From positions 1 through 12,780 of the forward strand of contig CAZRHR010000072.1 in the NCBI GenBank assembly GCA_964599915.1: 12,780 bases of DNA, in the 5' to 3' direction. Origin of the DNA: CAZRHR01 sp964599915 (lineage in GTDB: Bacteria > Bacteroidota > Bacteroidia > CAIKAF01). The stretch's first letter is position 1; each line of letters begins with the position of its first letter. Made by a program: the position numbers and the translations under genes. Shown here piece by piece: positions 1-6,200 of this stretch. The notes under the pieces are model-generated. The model had not been told where the DNA came from. It ran no database searches and saw only the letters and a program-made list of their open reading frames with translations.

Positions 1-60
1 ATACTTAGAAATCCAAAAACACACATTCTGATTTTTATCGGACAACAATGATTTTTAAGT

Positions 61-456
61 ATGAAAAAAGGACGTCAACTTTCATGGTCAGAAAAGATGG
101 AGCGCCCTGCCATTGAAGAAATTAAAGTGTTGGACAAGCCATTTGCCGGTTGGCCTAAAGGAACACGTATGCTCATTTCTACGCCACGGAAAATCGGCGC
201 CTATTTACAGCAACTCCCTGAAGGCAATACCCTGCGTATAGAGTCCTTAAGAAAGGAGTTGGCTGTGGCGGCTGGTGCCGATTTTACTTGTCCACTAACC
301 ACTGGAATCTTTGTCAGAACCATAGCTGAATTCGCCCATGAGCAGAAACTTCAGGGCCTGCCAACGGAACAACTTTATCCTTTTTGGCGGTTGGATTTAT
401 CCCGCGTTTCATGGCGGCATAAATTGAGTTTCTCACTTGAGGAATATGTGGACTAG
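61..456 (+). CDS. MGMT-like (alkyltransferase-related) small protein
   Basis: This 131-residue cytosolic protein resembles a family usually annotated as 'MGMT family protein', distantly related to methylated-DNA-protein cysteine methyltransferases. I recognise it from remembered family patterns: an N-terminal SW.EK, then a segment ending in G-T-R-M-L-I-S-T-P, P-x-G-x-x-x-x-I around 53-60, the hallmark T-C-P-L-T-T-G-I-F at 76-84 and a YPFWR near 106-110. Cys77 lies in the hallmark motif, but the classical alkyltransferase PCHR active site is absent, so alkyl transfer should not be assumed. Relatives I recall continue 20-30 residues past the YWR-like motif with a proline/glycine-rich segment; this one stops early with an unrelated short tail. 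ATG at 61 is the first in-frame start. It converges on the peroxidase gene, leaving 16 bp. Function unknown; a DNA-binding or repair role is inference from the family. Confidence 0.6.
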   Translation: MKKGRQLSWSEKMERPAIEEIKVLDKPFAGWPKGTRMLISTPRKIGAYLQQLPEGNTLRIESLRKELAVAAGADFTCPLTTGIFVRTIAEFAHEQKLQGLPTEQLYPFWRLDLSRVSWRHKLSFSLEEYVD

Positions 457-472
457 GCGTGCGGTTGACCGC

Positions 473-1855
473 TTATCTTTGGATTAACAGCTTGGTTACC
501 ATGGGCGATTGGGTTTTAGTGTTTTGCCAAACCAACACATAGCTACCCGGTTGCAGTTGGCTCACATCTACGGCCACATCTGGTGAAAGCCATCCTTCCA
601 TTACATTTTTTCCTTGAAGGTCAAAACAAATAAAAGGAGCCTCAGCTGCTTCTAAACCAGACAAGCGGAAAAAGGTCTGGGCAGGTTGCGGAAACAAAGT
701 AACGGCTTGGTTTGGCGTTGTGGGTATGCCTAGCAGTGGAACGATGGTGATTTGTCCTTGGGCATCAAATGGATCTGACCATTTTGGATCTGTGTACACA
801 TTGCTTCCGGTAAGCGTTTTTAAAAAGGCCACCAATGCATCTTTTTGGTTGGTGTTTAAATTGAGGTTGCCTCCGGGACCTTGTAGTCTTTGGTCCAAAT
901 TGGGGTTCTGGGGATTTTGTGGAACGAGGTTGTAATGGTTAATCACCTGTAAGGCAGAGGTGAAGTTCCCATTGTGCATTAAAGGACCATTTAAATTTCC
1001 ATTGGGATTGAAAACATCTCTTAAAGAAGGAGCGCGGGTGTTGGTAAAATCGTTTTGGGTAGGATTTCCTGCAACGGCGATAACCCCGTTGTTGCCAGAA
1101 TTAGGATCTATATCAAATTCCGGAGCACGGTGGCAACCTTGGCAACCGGCTCCGCCTTGTGGTGGAGGATTTAAAAAGAGGGCTTTTCCCTGATTTTCCT
1201 GTTGGGTGAAATTAGGAAAGGGCGCTTGAAGGTTATTGGTTTGGGCTAGGCCTTGGTCAAATTTGCTATCAAAGGACTGAATGCTCCGAATAAATTGAGC
1301 CAAAGCGAATTGTATCCTTTGTTCCGTAATAAGGCTGTCACCGAAAACGAAAGGGAACAGGATTTGGTACCTGGGAAGTGTGCTCAATCGGTTACGCAAG
1401 GAATCTAAATCCGGCTGACCATTTTGGCCGGAAAATCCCATTTCAATGTGGTCTTGAATGGGTTGTGTGGTCTGATTTTCCAGGCTAGACGCGCGTTCAT
1501 CCCAAAAGAAATGGGTTTCATCGGCGAACCTTGTATTAATGAGGCGCATGGAATGTCTGCCTGTAAGGCCTTGCGCCAATCCAACGCTTCTCACCGCCGT
1601 GTCACCAAAGGCAAAAGCCTGTTTATGGCAACTTGCACAAGATATCGTTTGGTTGGCAGAAAGGGCTTTATCATAAAACAGAACTCTTCCTAGCGTTGCA
1701 CCACCATTGGTTATTGGATTATTGGCGGGCATTTGGTCCTTGGTAATGTACGTAGGCGATGTTTGCCCCGCATAGTTATCCAATTGATTTAAGTGGATGG
1801 TGGTGGCCATTAATACCATGCTTACAGGAAGCAGTACAATCCATACCTTCTTCAT
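473..1855 (-). CDS. Di-heme cytochrome c peroxidase (MauG/CcpA superfamily) with T9SS sorting domain
   Basis: A 460-residue secreted di-heme protein of the bacterial cytochrome c peroxidase/MauG superfamily, whose classical members reduce H2O2 with electrons from small cytochromes or quinol. Two c-type heme sites are visible: CASCH at 73-77 and CQGCH at 238-242. Family landmarks include LFYDKALS near 59-66, WDERASSLENQ at 118-128 and LMHNG at 292-296; Met293 sits where bacterial peroxidases carry an axial Met. Residues 1-20 are a hydrophobic signal peptide without a lipobox. About 75 C-terminal residues (from ~385) are not part of the peroxidase fold and look like a T9SS type A sorting domain: a LFPQPAQ start (consensus YPNPA), an F-D-L-Q-G-K turn, L-Q-P-G-S-Y-V-L-V and a final K-L-L-I. 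The enzyme is therefore probably exported across the outer membrane and attached or released there. Substrate unknown; H2O2 detoxification or oxidation of another protein are both possible. Confidence 0.88.
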   Translation of the reverse strand: MKKVWIVLLPVSMVLMATTIHLNQLDNYAGQTSPTYITKDQMPANNPITNGGATLGRVLFYDKALSANQTISCASCHKQAFAFGDTAVRSVGLAQGLTGRHSMRLINTRFADETHFFWDERASSLENQTTQPIQDHIEMGFSGQNGQPDLDSLRNRLSTLPRYQILFPFVFGDSLITEQRIQFALAQFIRSIQSFDSKFDQGLAQTNNLQAPFPNFTQQENQGKALFLNPPPQGGAGCQGCHRAPEFDIDPNSGNNGVIAVAGNPTQNDFTNTRAPSLRDVFNPNGNLNGPLMHNGNFTSALQVINHYNLVPQNPQNPNLDQRLQGPGGNLNLNTNQKDALVAFLKTLTGSNVYTDPKWSDPFDAQGQITIVPLLGIPTTPNQAVTLFPQPAQTFFRLSGLEAAEAPFICFDLQGKNVMEGWLSPDVAVDVSQLQPGSYVLVWQNTKTQSPMVTKLLIQR

Positions 1856-1892
1856 AAATGAAGTATTATTTTTATTAAATACAATTTTAATG

Positions 1893-1900
1893 CAAATTTT
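1893..1900 (-). promoter_or_regulatory. Possible weak -7 element for the peroxidase gene
   Basis: On the minus strand the eight bases read AAAATTTG, one mismatch from the Bacteroidota -7 consensus TAnnTTTG. A TTG lies about 16 bp upstream, slightly closer than usual. The implied 5' leader is roughly 30 nt. The region is AT-rich, so chance occurrence is quite possible. Confidence 0.25.
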
Positions 1901-1977
1901 TATCTAACACAAAACTCAACTGGTGATAGCTAAAAAAAAAATACGCGAGTCTATGGTAAGGTTAAGAAATCGTGACA

Positions 1978-2009
1978 TTTGGTAATTAAGTATTTAAAGC
2001 TTACATTTG
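1978..2009 (+). promoter_or_regulatory. Bacteroidota-type promoter of the Bax-like gene
   Basis: TTTG at 1978-1981 (-33 element), a 20-bp spacer and TACATTTG at 2002-2009 (-7 element) match the Bacteroidota housekeeping promoter TTTG-N~20-TAnnTTTG. Transcription should start near 2013, which excludes the in-frame TTG at 1979 as start and supports translation from 2027. This is the most complete promoter in the window. Confidence 0.65.
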
Positions 2010-2026
2010 CATGCAATTTTCAATAT

Positions 2027-2809
2027 TTGAAAAAAGTTATCTATTCTTTGTCTTTGTTCGCTTGTTTGCTTTTAAGCAGTCATTTACAAGCGGCTCCTAG
2101 AAGACTCACCACCCATGGGCACGCCTTTTTGGATGCCTTTCTCCCTGAGGTTCATGCTGTAAATCAGCAAATTGCTTTTGAGCGAAAGCTTGCTTTAGCC
2201 CAAGTTCAGCAATTTCAAAAAGTGGGTAAACTCGGTCCACAGGCATGGTTGATTTTGAAAGATTTGGCCGGAAAATACCAAGTAGATACCCTTGTGCCTT
2301 CTGGTCCAAATATGGAAGATGAGTTGTCTTGGCGCATGGAAATGCTGTTGCAGCGAGTGGATATCATTCCTTATGAAATTGTGGCTGCCCAAGCCATTAT
2401 TGAATCAGGCTGGGGGCGTTCCAATGCGGCTAAAAAGACCCATAATTATTTTGGTATAACCACCACCCGCCGCGGGATGGGTTTTGCGGTAACGGCAAGT
2501 GCCACCACCACCTATTTTTTAAAGGCCTATGACCACTTGAGGGCCGGAATTGAAGATTATGCTTTAATTCTAAATACCCATGGAGCCTATCGTACTTTCA
2601 GAGAGTTGAGGCACCAAGCACGGCAAGAATTGCGTATCCCCACGCCTCATGAACTTCTACCGGGACTTATTCGCTGGTCTGAGCGCCGTGAAGCTTATTT
2701 GGCTAAACTGGCTTTGGTCATTGACCATTATTTGCCGGCTTACAACCAAACCAAACAAGACATTGGCCTGCATCCTGAGCCCAGACTTTGGGTTTTAAAG
2801 CGGGATTAA
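2027..2809 (+). CDS. Exported Bax-like beta-N-acetylglucosaminidase (peptidoglycan hydrolase)
   Basis: A glucosaminidase-domain protein of the Bax type (Pfam Glucosaminidase, PF01832), which cleaves the glycan strand of peptidoglycan in the cell envelope. I place the start at TTG 2027, giving 260 residues. The frame extends upstream to another TTG at 1979, but a promoter occupies 1978-2009, and only the 2027 start gives a proper signal peptide (K-K, then a hydrophobic stretch ending in L-Q-A, about residues 1-22). No in-frame ATG exists near the N-terminus. The hallmark IIESGWG lies at 124-130 with the presumed catalytic Glu126, followed by NYFGI at 140-144 and a conserved E-D-Y-A-L-I-L-N-T segment near 176-184. 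Residues 22-110 are helical linker. The HPF-like gene follows after 76 bp. Its exact role (division, turnover or remodelling) cannot be told. Confidence 0.83.
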   Translation: MKKVIYSLSLFACLLLSSHLQAAPRRLTTHGHAFLDAFLPEVHAVNQQIAFERKLALAQVQQFQKVGKLGPQAWLILKDLAGKYQVDTLVPSGPNMEDELSWRMEMLLQRVDIIPYEIVAAQAIIESGWGRSNAAKKTHNYFGITTTRRGMGFAVTASATTTYFLKAYDHLRAGIEDYALILNTHGAYRTFRELRHQARQELRIPTPHELLPGLIRWSERREAYLAKLALVIDHYLPAYNQTKQDIGLHPEPRLWVLKRD

Positions 2810-2885
2810 AACTTTTTACCATTCTATATTATTCTGCATAGGTTAAAAACAAGGTGTTTTCCCTATCTTGAGAAAAATTATCCTT

Positions 2886-3197
2886 ATGCTTATTCAACTT
2901 AACACCGACAACCACATAGAAGGTCGTGATCGTTTGATGACCCATGTGCAGGAACGTTTTAGCCACGATCTCAGAAGGTTCAGCGACCACATTACACGAC
3001 TGGAAGTTCATTTATCGGATCAAAATGGCGGAAAGCCAGGTACCAGTGATAAGCAATGCATATTGGAAGCCAGGGTAGCCGGATTGGATCCCGTGGCCGT
3101 GACCCATCATGCGGCAAACATTGACCAAGCTTTGAATGGCGCAAGGGATAAGCTCATCGCCACCCTTTCTACCCGATTGGGTAAAATTCAGAAATAA
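2886..3197 (+). CDS. HPF/RaiA family ribosome-associated protein
   Basis: A 103-residue small cytosolic protein of the HPF/RaiA (sigma-54 modulation) superfamily, members of which bind the 30S subunit and promote ribosome hibernation. It belongs to a short subgroup with the pattern I-Q-L-N-T-D-N-H-I-E-G at the N-terminus, RLEVHLSDQN (about residues 39-48), K-Q-C-x-L-E-A-R-V-A-G-L (57-68) and P-V-A-V near 70-73; all are visible. An upstream in-frame TTG at 2868 would add six residues, but ATG 2886 gives the canonical N-terminus and is preferred. A TATCTTG sequence at 2864-2870 resembles a damaged -7 box, so the gene may have its own promoter or read through from the Bax-like gene. A strong terminator follows. 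Ribosome binding is inferred from the family; this subgroup is less well studied than HPF itself. Confidence 0.8.
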   Translation: MLIQLNTDNHIEGRDRLMTHVQERFSHDLRRFSDHITRLEVHLSDQNGGKPGTSDKQCILEARVAGLDPVAVTHHAANIDQALNGARDKLIATLSTRLGKIQK

Positions 3198-3214
3198 AAA
3201 ATAGATTCGTTTGA

Positions 3215-3251
3215 ATAAATGGGTAGGCTATAGTCTACCCATTTATATTTT
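3215..3251 (+). terminator. Rho-independent terminator after the HPF-like gene
   Basis: A perfect 12-bp inverted repeat (3215-3226 paired with 3235-3246) encloses an 8-base loop that can itself form three further inner pairs, followed by ATTTT at 3247-3251. It sits 18 bp after the stop codon and closes the transcript before the next promoter. Confidence 0.8.
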
Positions 3252-3301
3252 GACATAAGCCATTTACAGTTTTTGAGCGCTATAAATAAAACCATTTGTT
3301 G

Positions 3302-3309
3302 TACATTTG
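3302..3309 (+). promoter_or_regulatory. -7 element upstream of the small exported protein
   Basis: TACATTTG matches TAnnTTTG exactly, and is the same octamer as in front of the Bax-like gene. The nearest TTTG upstream (3272-3275) is 26 bp away, longer than the usual spacing of about 20, so the -33 element is poor. The predicted transcript would start near 3313, leaving a leader of about 16 nt. Confidence 0.5.
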
Positions 3310-3323
3310 TGATTGTAAATCAC
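3309..3323 (+). promoter_or_regulatory. Perfect 6-bp dyad at the predicted transcription start (operator-like)
   Basis: GTGATT (3309-3314) and AATCAC (3318-3323) form a perfect inverted repeat around a 3-base spacer. It overlaps the last base of the -7 box and ends 5 bp before the ATG at 3329, a position where a bound repressor would block initiation. It could also fold as a small RNA hairpin that hides the ribosome site. No candidate regulator is encoded next to it. Confidence 0.4.
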
Positions 3324-3328
3324 GTTGA

Positions 3329-3790
3329 ATGATCCGCCTCCTCCTCCCACTGGCATTCATGGTGACTAGCTTCGCCATGGGGCAAACTGCACCATTCCTT
3401 CTGGATTTGTACACCAACCGACCGGGCTTTGTTCATCCCAGAGATAATCCAGAACGATTTCCGTCTGCCCACAAACAAACTCCTAACTCGGATATTCCTA
3501 TTGGACAATGTATTTTATCTGAAGAACAACCCGTTCAAGAAATGGCCATTCAAGGATTGGATGAAGCTACGGTCACTTGGACCTCAATATTTCCCGGTTC
3601 AGAAGGTGCATGGAATCAATTGGTATCTTGTTCGGTTGGGTGTGAAAAGGTTCAGTTTAGATTCGACCTTTCGGCCCCTCCCGTGGTTGATTTTCGGGTT
3701 TGTGGTACTCCGCAACCCTTAGAAAGAAATGATTTTACACGTTGTAAAGTTTTGCGCGTTAGGTATGTGCATTCCCAACCGTCACCTTAA
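3329..3790 (+). CDS. Small exported protein of unknown function
   Basis: I do not recognise this 153-residue protein. Residues 1-19 form a signal peptide (hydrophobic core L-L-L-P-L-A-F, likely cleavage after an A-M-G or G-Q), and there is no lipobox, so the mature protein is probably periplasmic or secreted. It has five cysteines (61, 101, 105, 125, 139); four could form two disulfides. The mature part is rich in Pro, Phe and Arg, with no further membrane segment. It lacks a convincing T9SS sorting tail. The ATG at 3329 is supported by a -7 element 20 bp upstream and by the signal peptide. The gene stands alone between a terminator and the convergent aldehyde dehydrogenase gene, 6 bp away. 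The dyad at its promoter hints at regulated expression. Confidence 0.65.
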   Translation: MIRLLLPLAFMVTSFAMGQTAPFLLDLYTNRPGFVHPRDNPERFPSAHKQTPNSDIPIGQCILSEEQPVQEMAIQGLDEATVTWTSIFPGSEGAWNQLVSCSVGCEKVQFRFDLSAPPVVDFRVCGTPQPLERNDFTRCKVLRVRYVHSQPSP

Positions 3791-3796
3791 ATTTTT

Positions 3797-5221
3797 CTAA
3801 AGGGTCGATTTCACCAACAGCTTAGGTTCCATGTAATCCATCATGGCATATCGTACCCCCTCACGGCCAAGACCACTGTCTTTTACACCGCCATAGGGCA
3901 TTTGGTCCACCCGAAACCCAGGGATGTCATTATGTATGATACCGCCCACTTCGATGTCTGAAAAGGCCATGTTGAGTATAGAAATACGATCGGTGTACAC
4001 GCCTGCTTGTAATCCAAACCGGCTTGCATTGATGGCTTTGAATGCTTCTTGAGGCCGGTCATATCCATGAATACATACCACAGGTCCAAAGATTTCCTCT
4101 GCATTTACTTTCATCTCCCCTGTTGTTTCACTTAATACCATGGGCTTTAATGCGGCGCCCTTTTGCATCAATGTTCCATGCATCTTAGCGCCTCCATCTA
4201 CCGCTTCTTCTACCCAATGTTTTACCCTTTCGGCTTGGTTTTGATGAATCATGGATGAAAAACAAACCTTTGGATCCAAAGGCGAGCCGATTTCCCATTT
4301 TTTCGCTTCTTCCGACAGGGCTTCTGCTACATCTTTGACCTTTTTTTGGGGAACAAAAATGCGTTGGGTATGAATACAAATTTGGCCCTGATAAGCAAAA
4401 CTGCCTTCCGCTAATCGAGGAATGATGTCTTCTATCGGAAAGGCCTCATCTATCCATACGGCTGCATTGCCACCCAATTCTAAAATCGTTTTCTTTTTTC
4501 CTGCCGCTTTTTTTAAATTCCAGCCTACCTCATCACTCCCGGTGAAACTCAAAATTTGTGCCCTCGGGTCTTCTACCAGTTTTTGTCCGGTCTGCCGGTC
4601 GCAAGGTAAAATGGAAACAGCTCCTTGAGGCAAGTCTTTAATTTCGGCCATTTTTCGCGCCAACCATAACATGGTTAAGGGGGTTGAACTGGCAGGTTTT
4701 AAGATAATTGGACAGCCTGCAGCCAAGGCGGGTGCTAGTTTATGTAAGGCCAGATTCAACGGGAAATTAAAAGGTGCAATGCCAATAACGACGCCGGCGG
4801 GTACCTGTTTGACCCATCCTTCTTTATGATATCCGGCGGGTGTTCTATCTAGTGTAATCCATTCTCCTGGAATGCGTAGGGCCTCCTCCGCGGCAATGTC
4901 AAGGGTTTGGATACCTCTATGCACTTCTGCCAGTGCGTATTTCCAAGGTTTAGCTGCTTCCTGTGCCAGTAAGGCCGTCACTTCCAATACGTTCTTTTCC
5001 AGGGCCCGTGCAAGTTGCTTTAATATATCTGATCTCACTCCGGAGGGCAGCGCGGCCATAGTTTTTCTGGCTTTCTGGGCAAGATCTAAAGCCTGAAAGA
5101 TTTGATTTTCACTGGCCATGCCCGCTTTGCCTATCACCGCTTGGTCAAAGGGGTTTGTTATGGTGGAATACTGGGGCGTTTTCACCCATTGTCCACCTAA
5201 AAATGCATCAAATGTTTCCAT
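3797..5221 (-). CDS. NAD(P)-dependent aldehyde dehydrogenase family protein
   Basis: A 474-residue cytosolic enzyme of the aldehyde dehydrogenase superfamily (PF00171), oxidising an aldehyde to the acid with NAD(P)+. Using ATG 5221 as start, the catalytic set is complete: Asn152 in PFNFP, Lys175 in LKPAS, the general base Glu248 in LELGGN, nucleophile Cys282 in GQICIHTQR, and EEIFGP near 375-380. The C-terminal MPYGGVKDSGLGREG is the usual signature. An in-frame TTG at 5227 would add two residues; ATG is preferred. The sequence style (GFRVDQMPYGG, EPKLLV) is closest in my memory to the ALDH21/lactaldehyde dehydrogenase-like and GAPN-like clades, but the substrate cannot be fixed from sequence. 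Its start lies 14 bp inside the upstream TPR-like gene, so translation is probably coupled and expression driven by the promoter before that gene. Confidence 0.9.
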   Translation of the reverse strand: METFDAFLGGQWVKTPQYSTITNPFDQAVIGKAGMASENQIFQALDLAQKARKTMAALPSGVRSDILKQLARALEKNVLEVTALLAQEAAKPWKYALAEVHRGIQTLDIAAEEALRIPGEWITLDRTPAGYHKEGWVKQVPAGVVIGIAPFNFPLNLALHKLAPALAAGCPIILKPASSTPLTMLWLARKMAEIKDLPQGAVSILPCDRQTGQKLVEDPRAQILSFTGSDEVGWNLKKAAGKKKTILELGGNAAVWIDEAFPIEDIIPRLAEGSFAYQGQICIHTQRIFVPQKKVKDVAEALSEEAKKWEIGSPLDPKVCFSSMIHQNQAERVKHWVEEAVDGGAKMHGTLMQKGAALKPMVLSETTGEMKVNAEEIFGPVVCIHGYDRPQEAFKAINASRFGLQAGVYTDRISILNMAFSDIEVGGIIHNDIPGFRVDQMPYGGVKDSGLGREGVRYAMMDYMEPKLLVKSTL

Positions 5222-6116
5222 GGGCAAACCAAGCTAAATCTTTGTTTTTTTCTGCTTGTACTACAATTGAAAGGCCTTGATCATGGTTTCCTTCTTTTTC
5301 ATCCATGCGGGCTTTAAGCCAAAAAATACCTTCCGGTGGAAAGTCTTGGCAAGCTGCCCGCTCAAGCCATAAACGAGCCGCATCCTTCTTCTCCATGTTC
5401 GCATAGGCGAGGGAAAGTGTGAGGGCCAATTCTGGGGTTACGGGAAATGGAAAGGCGGATTGTTCCCAAAAGTCCAAGGCTTGTTGGGCATGTCCAAGAC
5501 GAGTTAAACTTCCAATTTTCACGGCCATTTGCAGGGCGGGGGCAGGGTAGAGCAGGGGTAGGTCTTCTATAGCCAAAAGCGCCTTTTCCACATGTCCTTT
5601 TAGTAAATAAAGCCAGGCCCCATGCACTTTTAATACTGCGGCTTCCGGATATTGTTCAATGGCTAATCTCAATTGGTCTTCAGCATGGGCAAATTTTTTA
5701 GCTTCTCTATATTTTCTAAACTCAAGAAAATGTGCACCAGCCAGTTGCGCTCTTTCTAAGGTGTCCTTTTGAAAAGCGGTAAGCCCCGATTTTAATGGAC
5801 TTAAGGAAGCATGCATAAGCTGTTCTGGCAATGGATAAGAAGCAGCCTCCGCACGAATGAGCGCCATTTCCCAATCCAATGGATGAAGTATGGGGCCCAA
5901 TGGCGCTCCGGACTCATGGGGCAAAAAATGAGTCAGAACGGCCGGAAATAGATGAGGTACTTCCGGGAAAAAGGCCGGATATCGCCAATAAATGGTTTTC
6001 CACCAATGCATTTTATCTCCAGGGTGAATGGCGGGGTAGGGCGCTCCGAAATCTAAAAGCCCCCTTATGTACACTTGAAACGCCTGTTCCTGATTTAAAT
6101 GCCCCTGAAAACCCAT
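5208..6116 (-). CDS. TPR-like cytosolic protein of unknown function
   Basis: A 302-residue soluble protein without signal peptide or membrane segments. The N-terminal 100 residues are rich in Trp, Tyr, Phe, His and Pro and match no family I know. Residues ~117-290 are alpha-helical with tetratricopeptide-like spacing: Y-R-E-A-K-K-F-A-H-A-E-D-Q-L (136-149) followed by A-I-E-Q-Y-P-E-A, then G-H-V-E-K-A-L-L-A-I (174-183), then G-H-A-Q-Q-A-L-D-F-W (208-217), then K-K-D-A-A-R-L-W-L-E (243-252). TPR domains usually mediate protein-protein contacts. The ATG at 6116 is the earliest possible start: an in-frame TAA lies 39 bp upstream with no start codon between. The gene overlaps the aldehyde dehydrogenase by 14 bp, suggesting co-expression. 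A TATCTTTG box stands 4 bp before the ATG, so the mRNA may be leaderless. Function unknown. Confidence 0.75.
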   Translation of the reverse strand: MGFQGHLNQEQAFQVYIRGLLDFGAPYPAIHPGDKMHWWKTIYWRYPAFFPEVPHLFPAVLTHFLPHESGAPLGPILHPLDWEMALIRAEAASYPLPEQLMHASLSPLKSGLTAFQKDTLERAQLAGAHFLEFRKYREAKKFAHAEDQLRLAIEQYPEAAVLKVHGAWLYLLKGHVEKALLAIEDLPLLYPAPALQMAVKIGSLTRLGHAQQALDFWEQSAFPFPVTPELALTLSLAYANMEKKDAARLWLERAACQDFPPEGIFWLKARMDEKEGNHDQGLSIVVQAEKNKDLAWFAHGNI

Positions 6117-6120
6117 GGTA

Positions 6121-6128
6121 CAAAGATA
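6121..6128 (-). promoter_or_regulatory. -7 element of the TPR/aldehyde dehydrogenase operon, 4 bp from the ATG
   Basis: On the minus strand this reads TATCTTTG, a perfect TAnnTTTG element. Only four bases separate it from the ATG at 6116, so transcription would begin at or within a base or two of the start codon. No clear TTTG is found about 20 bp upstream. Confidence 0.5.
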
Positions 6129-6162
6129 GGTGGAAAGAAACTTTTTTGAACCTTAGCAGGTA

Positions 6163-6196
6163 TTTGTTTAAAAATGCAAGCAAAGTAGTATCTTAA
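6163..6196 (+). promoter_or_regulatory. Possible promoter of the mbnP-mbnH pair
   Basis: TTTG at 6163-6166, a 22-bp spacer and TATCTTAA at 6189-6196 resemble the Bacteroidota promoter, with the last two bases of the -7 box deviating. The box ends 4 bp before the ATG at 6201, the same spacing as in two other genes of the window. Confidence 0.35.
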
Positions 6197-6200
6197 CCCT

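Noticed and set aside
461..472. GCGG-TTGA-CCGC hairpin between the convergent first two genes
   Set aside because: Only 4 bp of stem and no T-run on either strand; too weak to call a terminator.
2864..2871. TATCTTGA as promoter of the HPF-like gene
   Set aside because: It lacks one T of TAnnTTTG and has no -33 element; mentioned in the gene entry only.
3308..3324. Crp/Fnr site reading of the dyad before the small exported protein
   Set aside because: TGTGA and TCAC halves are separated by 7 rather than 6 bases; kept only as a generic dyad.
6117..6200. Methanobactin precursor gene near the MbnP/MbnH pair
   Set aside because: The 84-bp gap has no short Cys-containing open frame, and neighbouring genes are not methanobactin biosynthesis genes.
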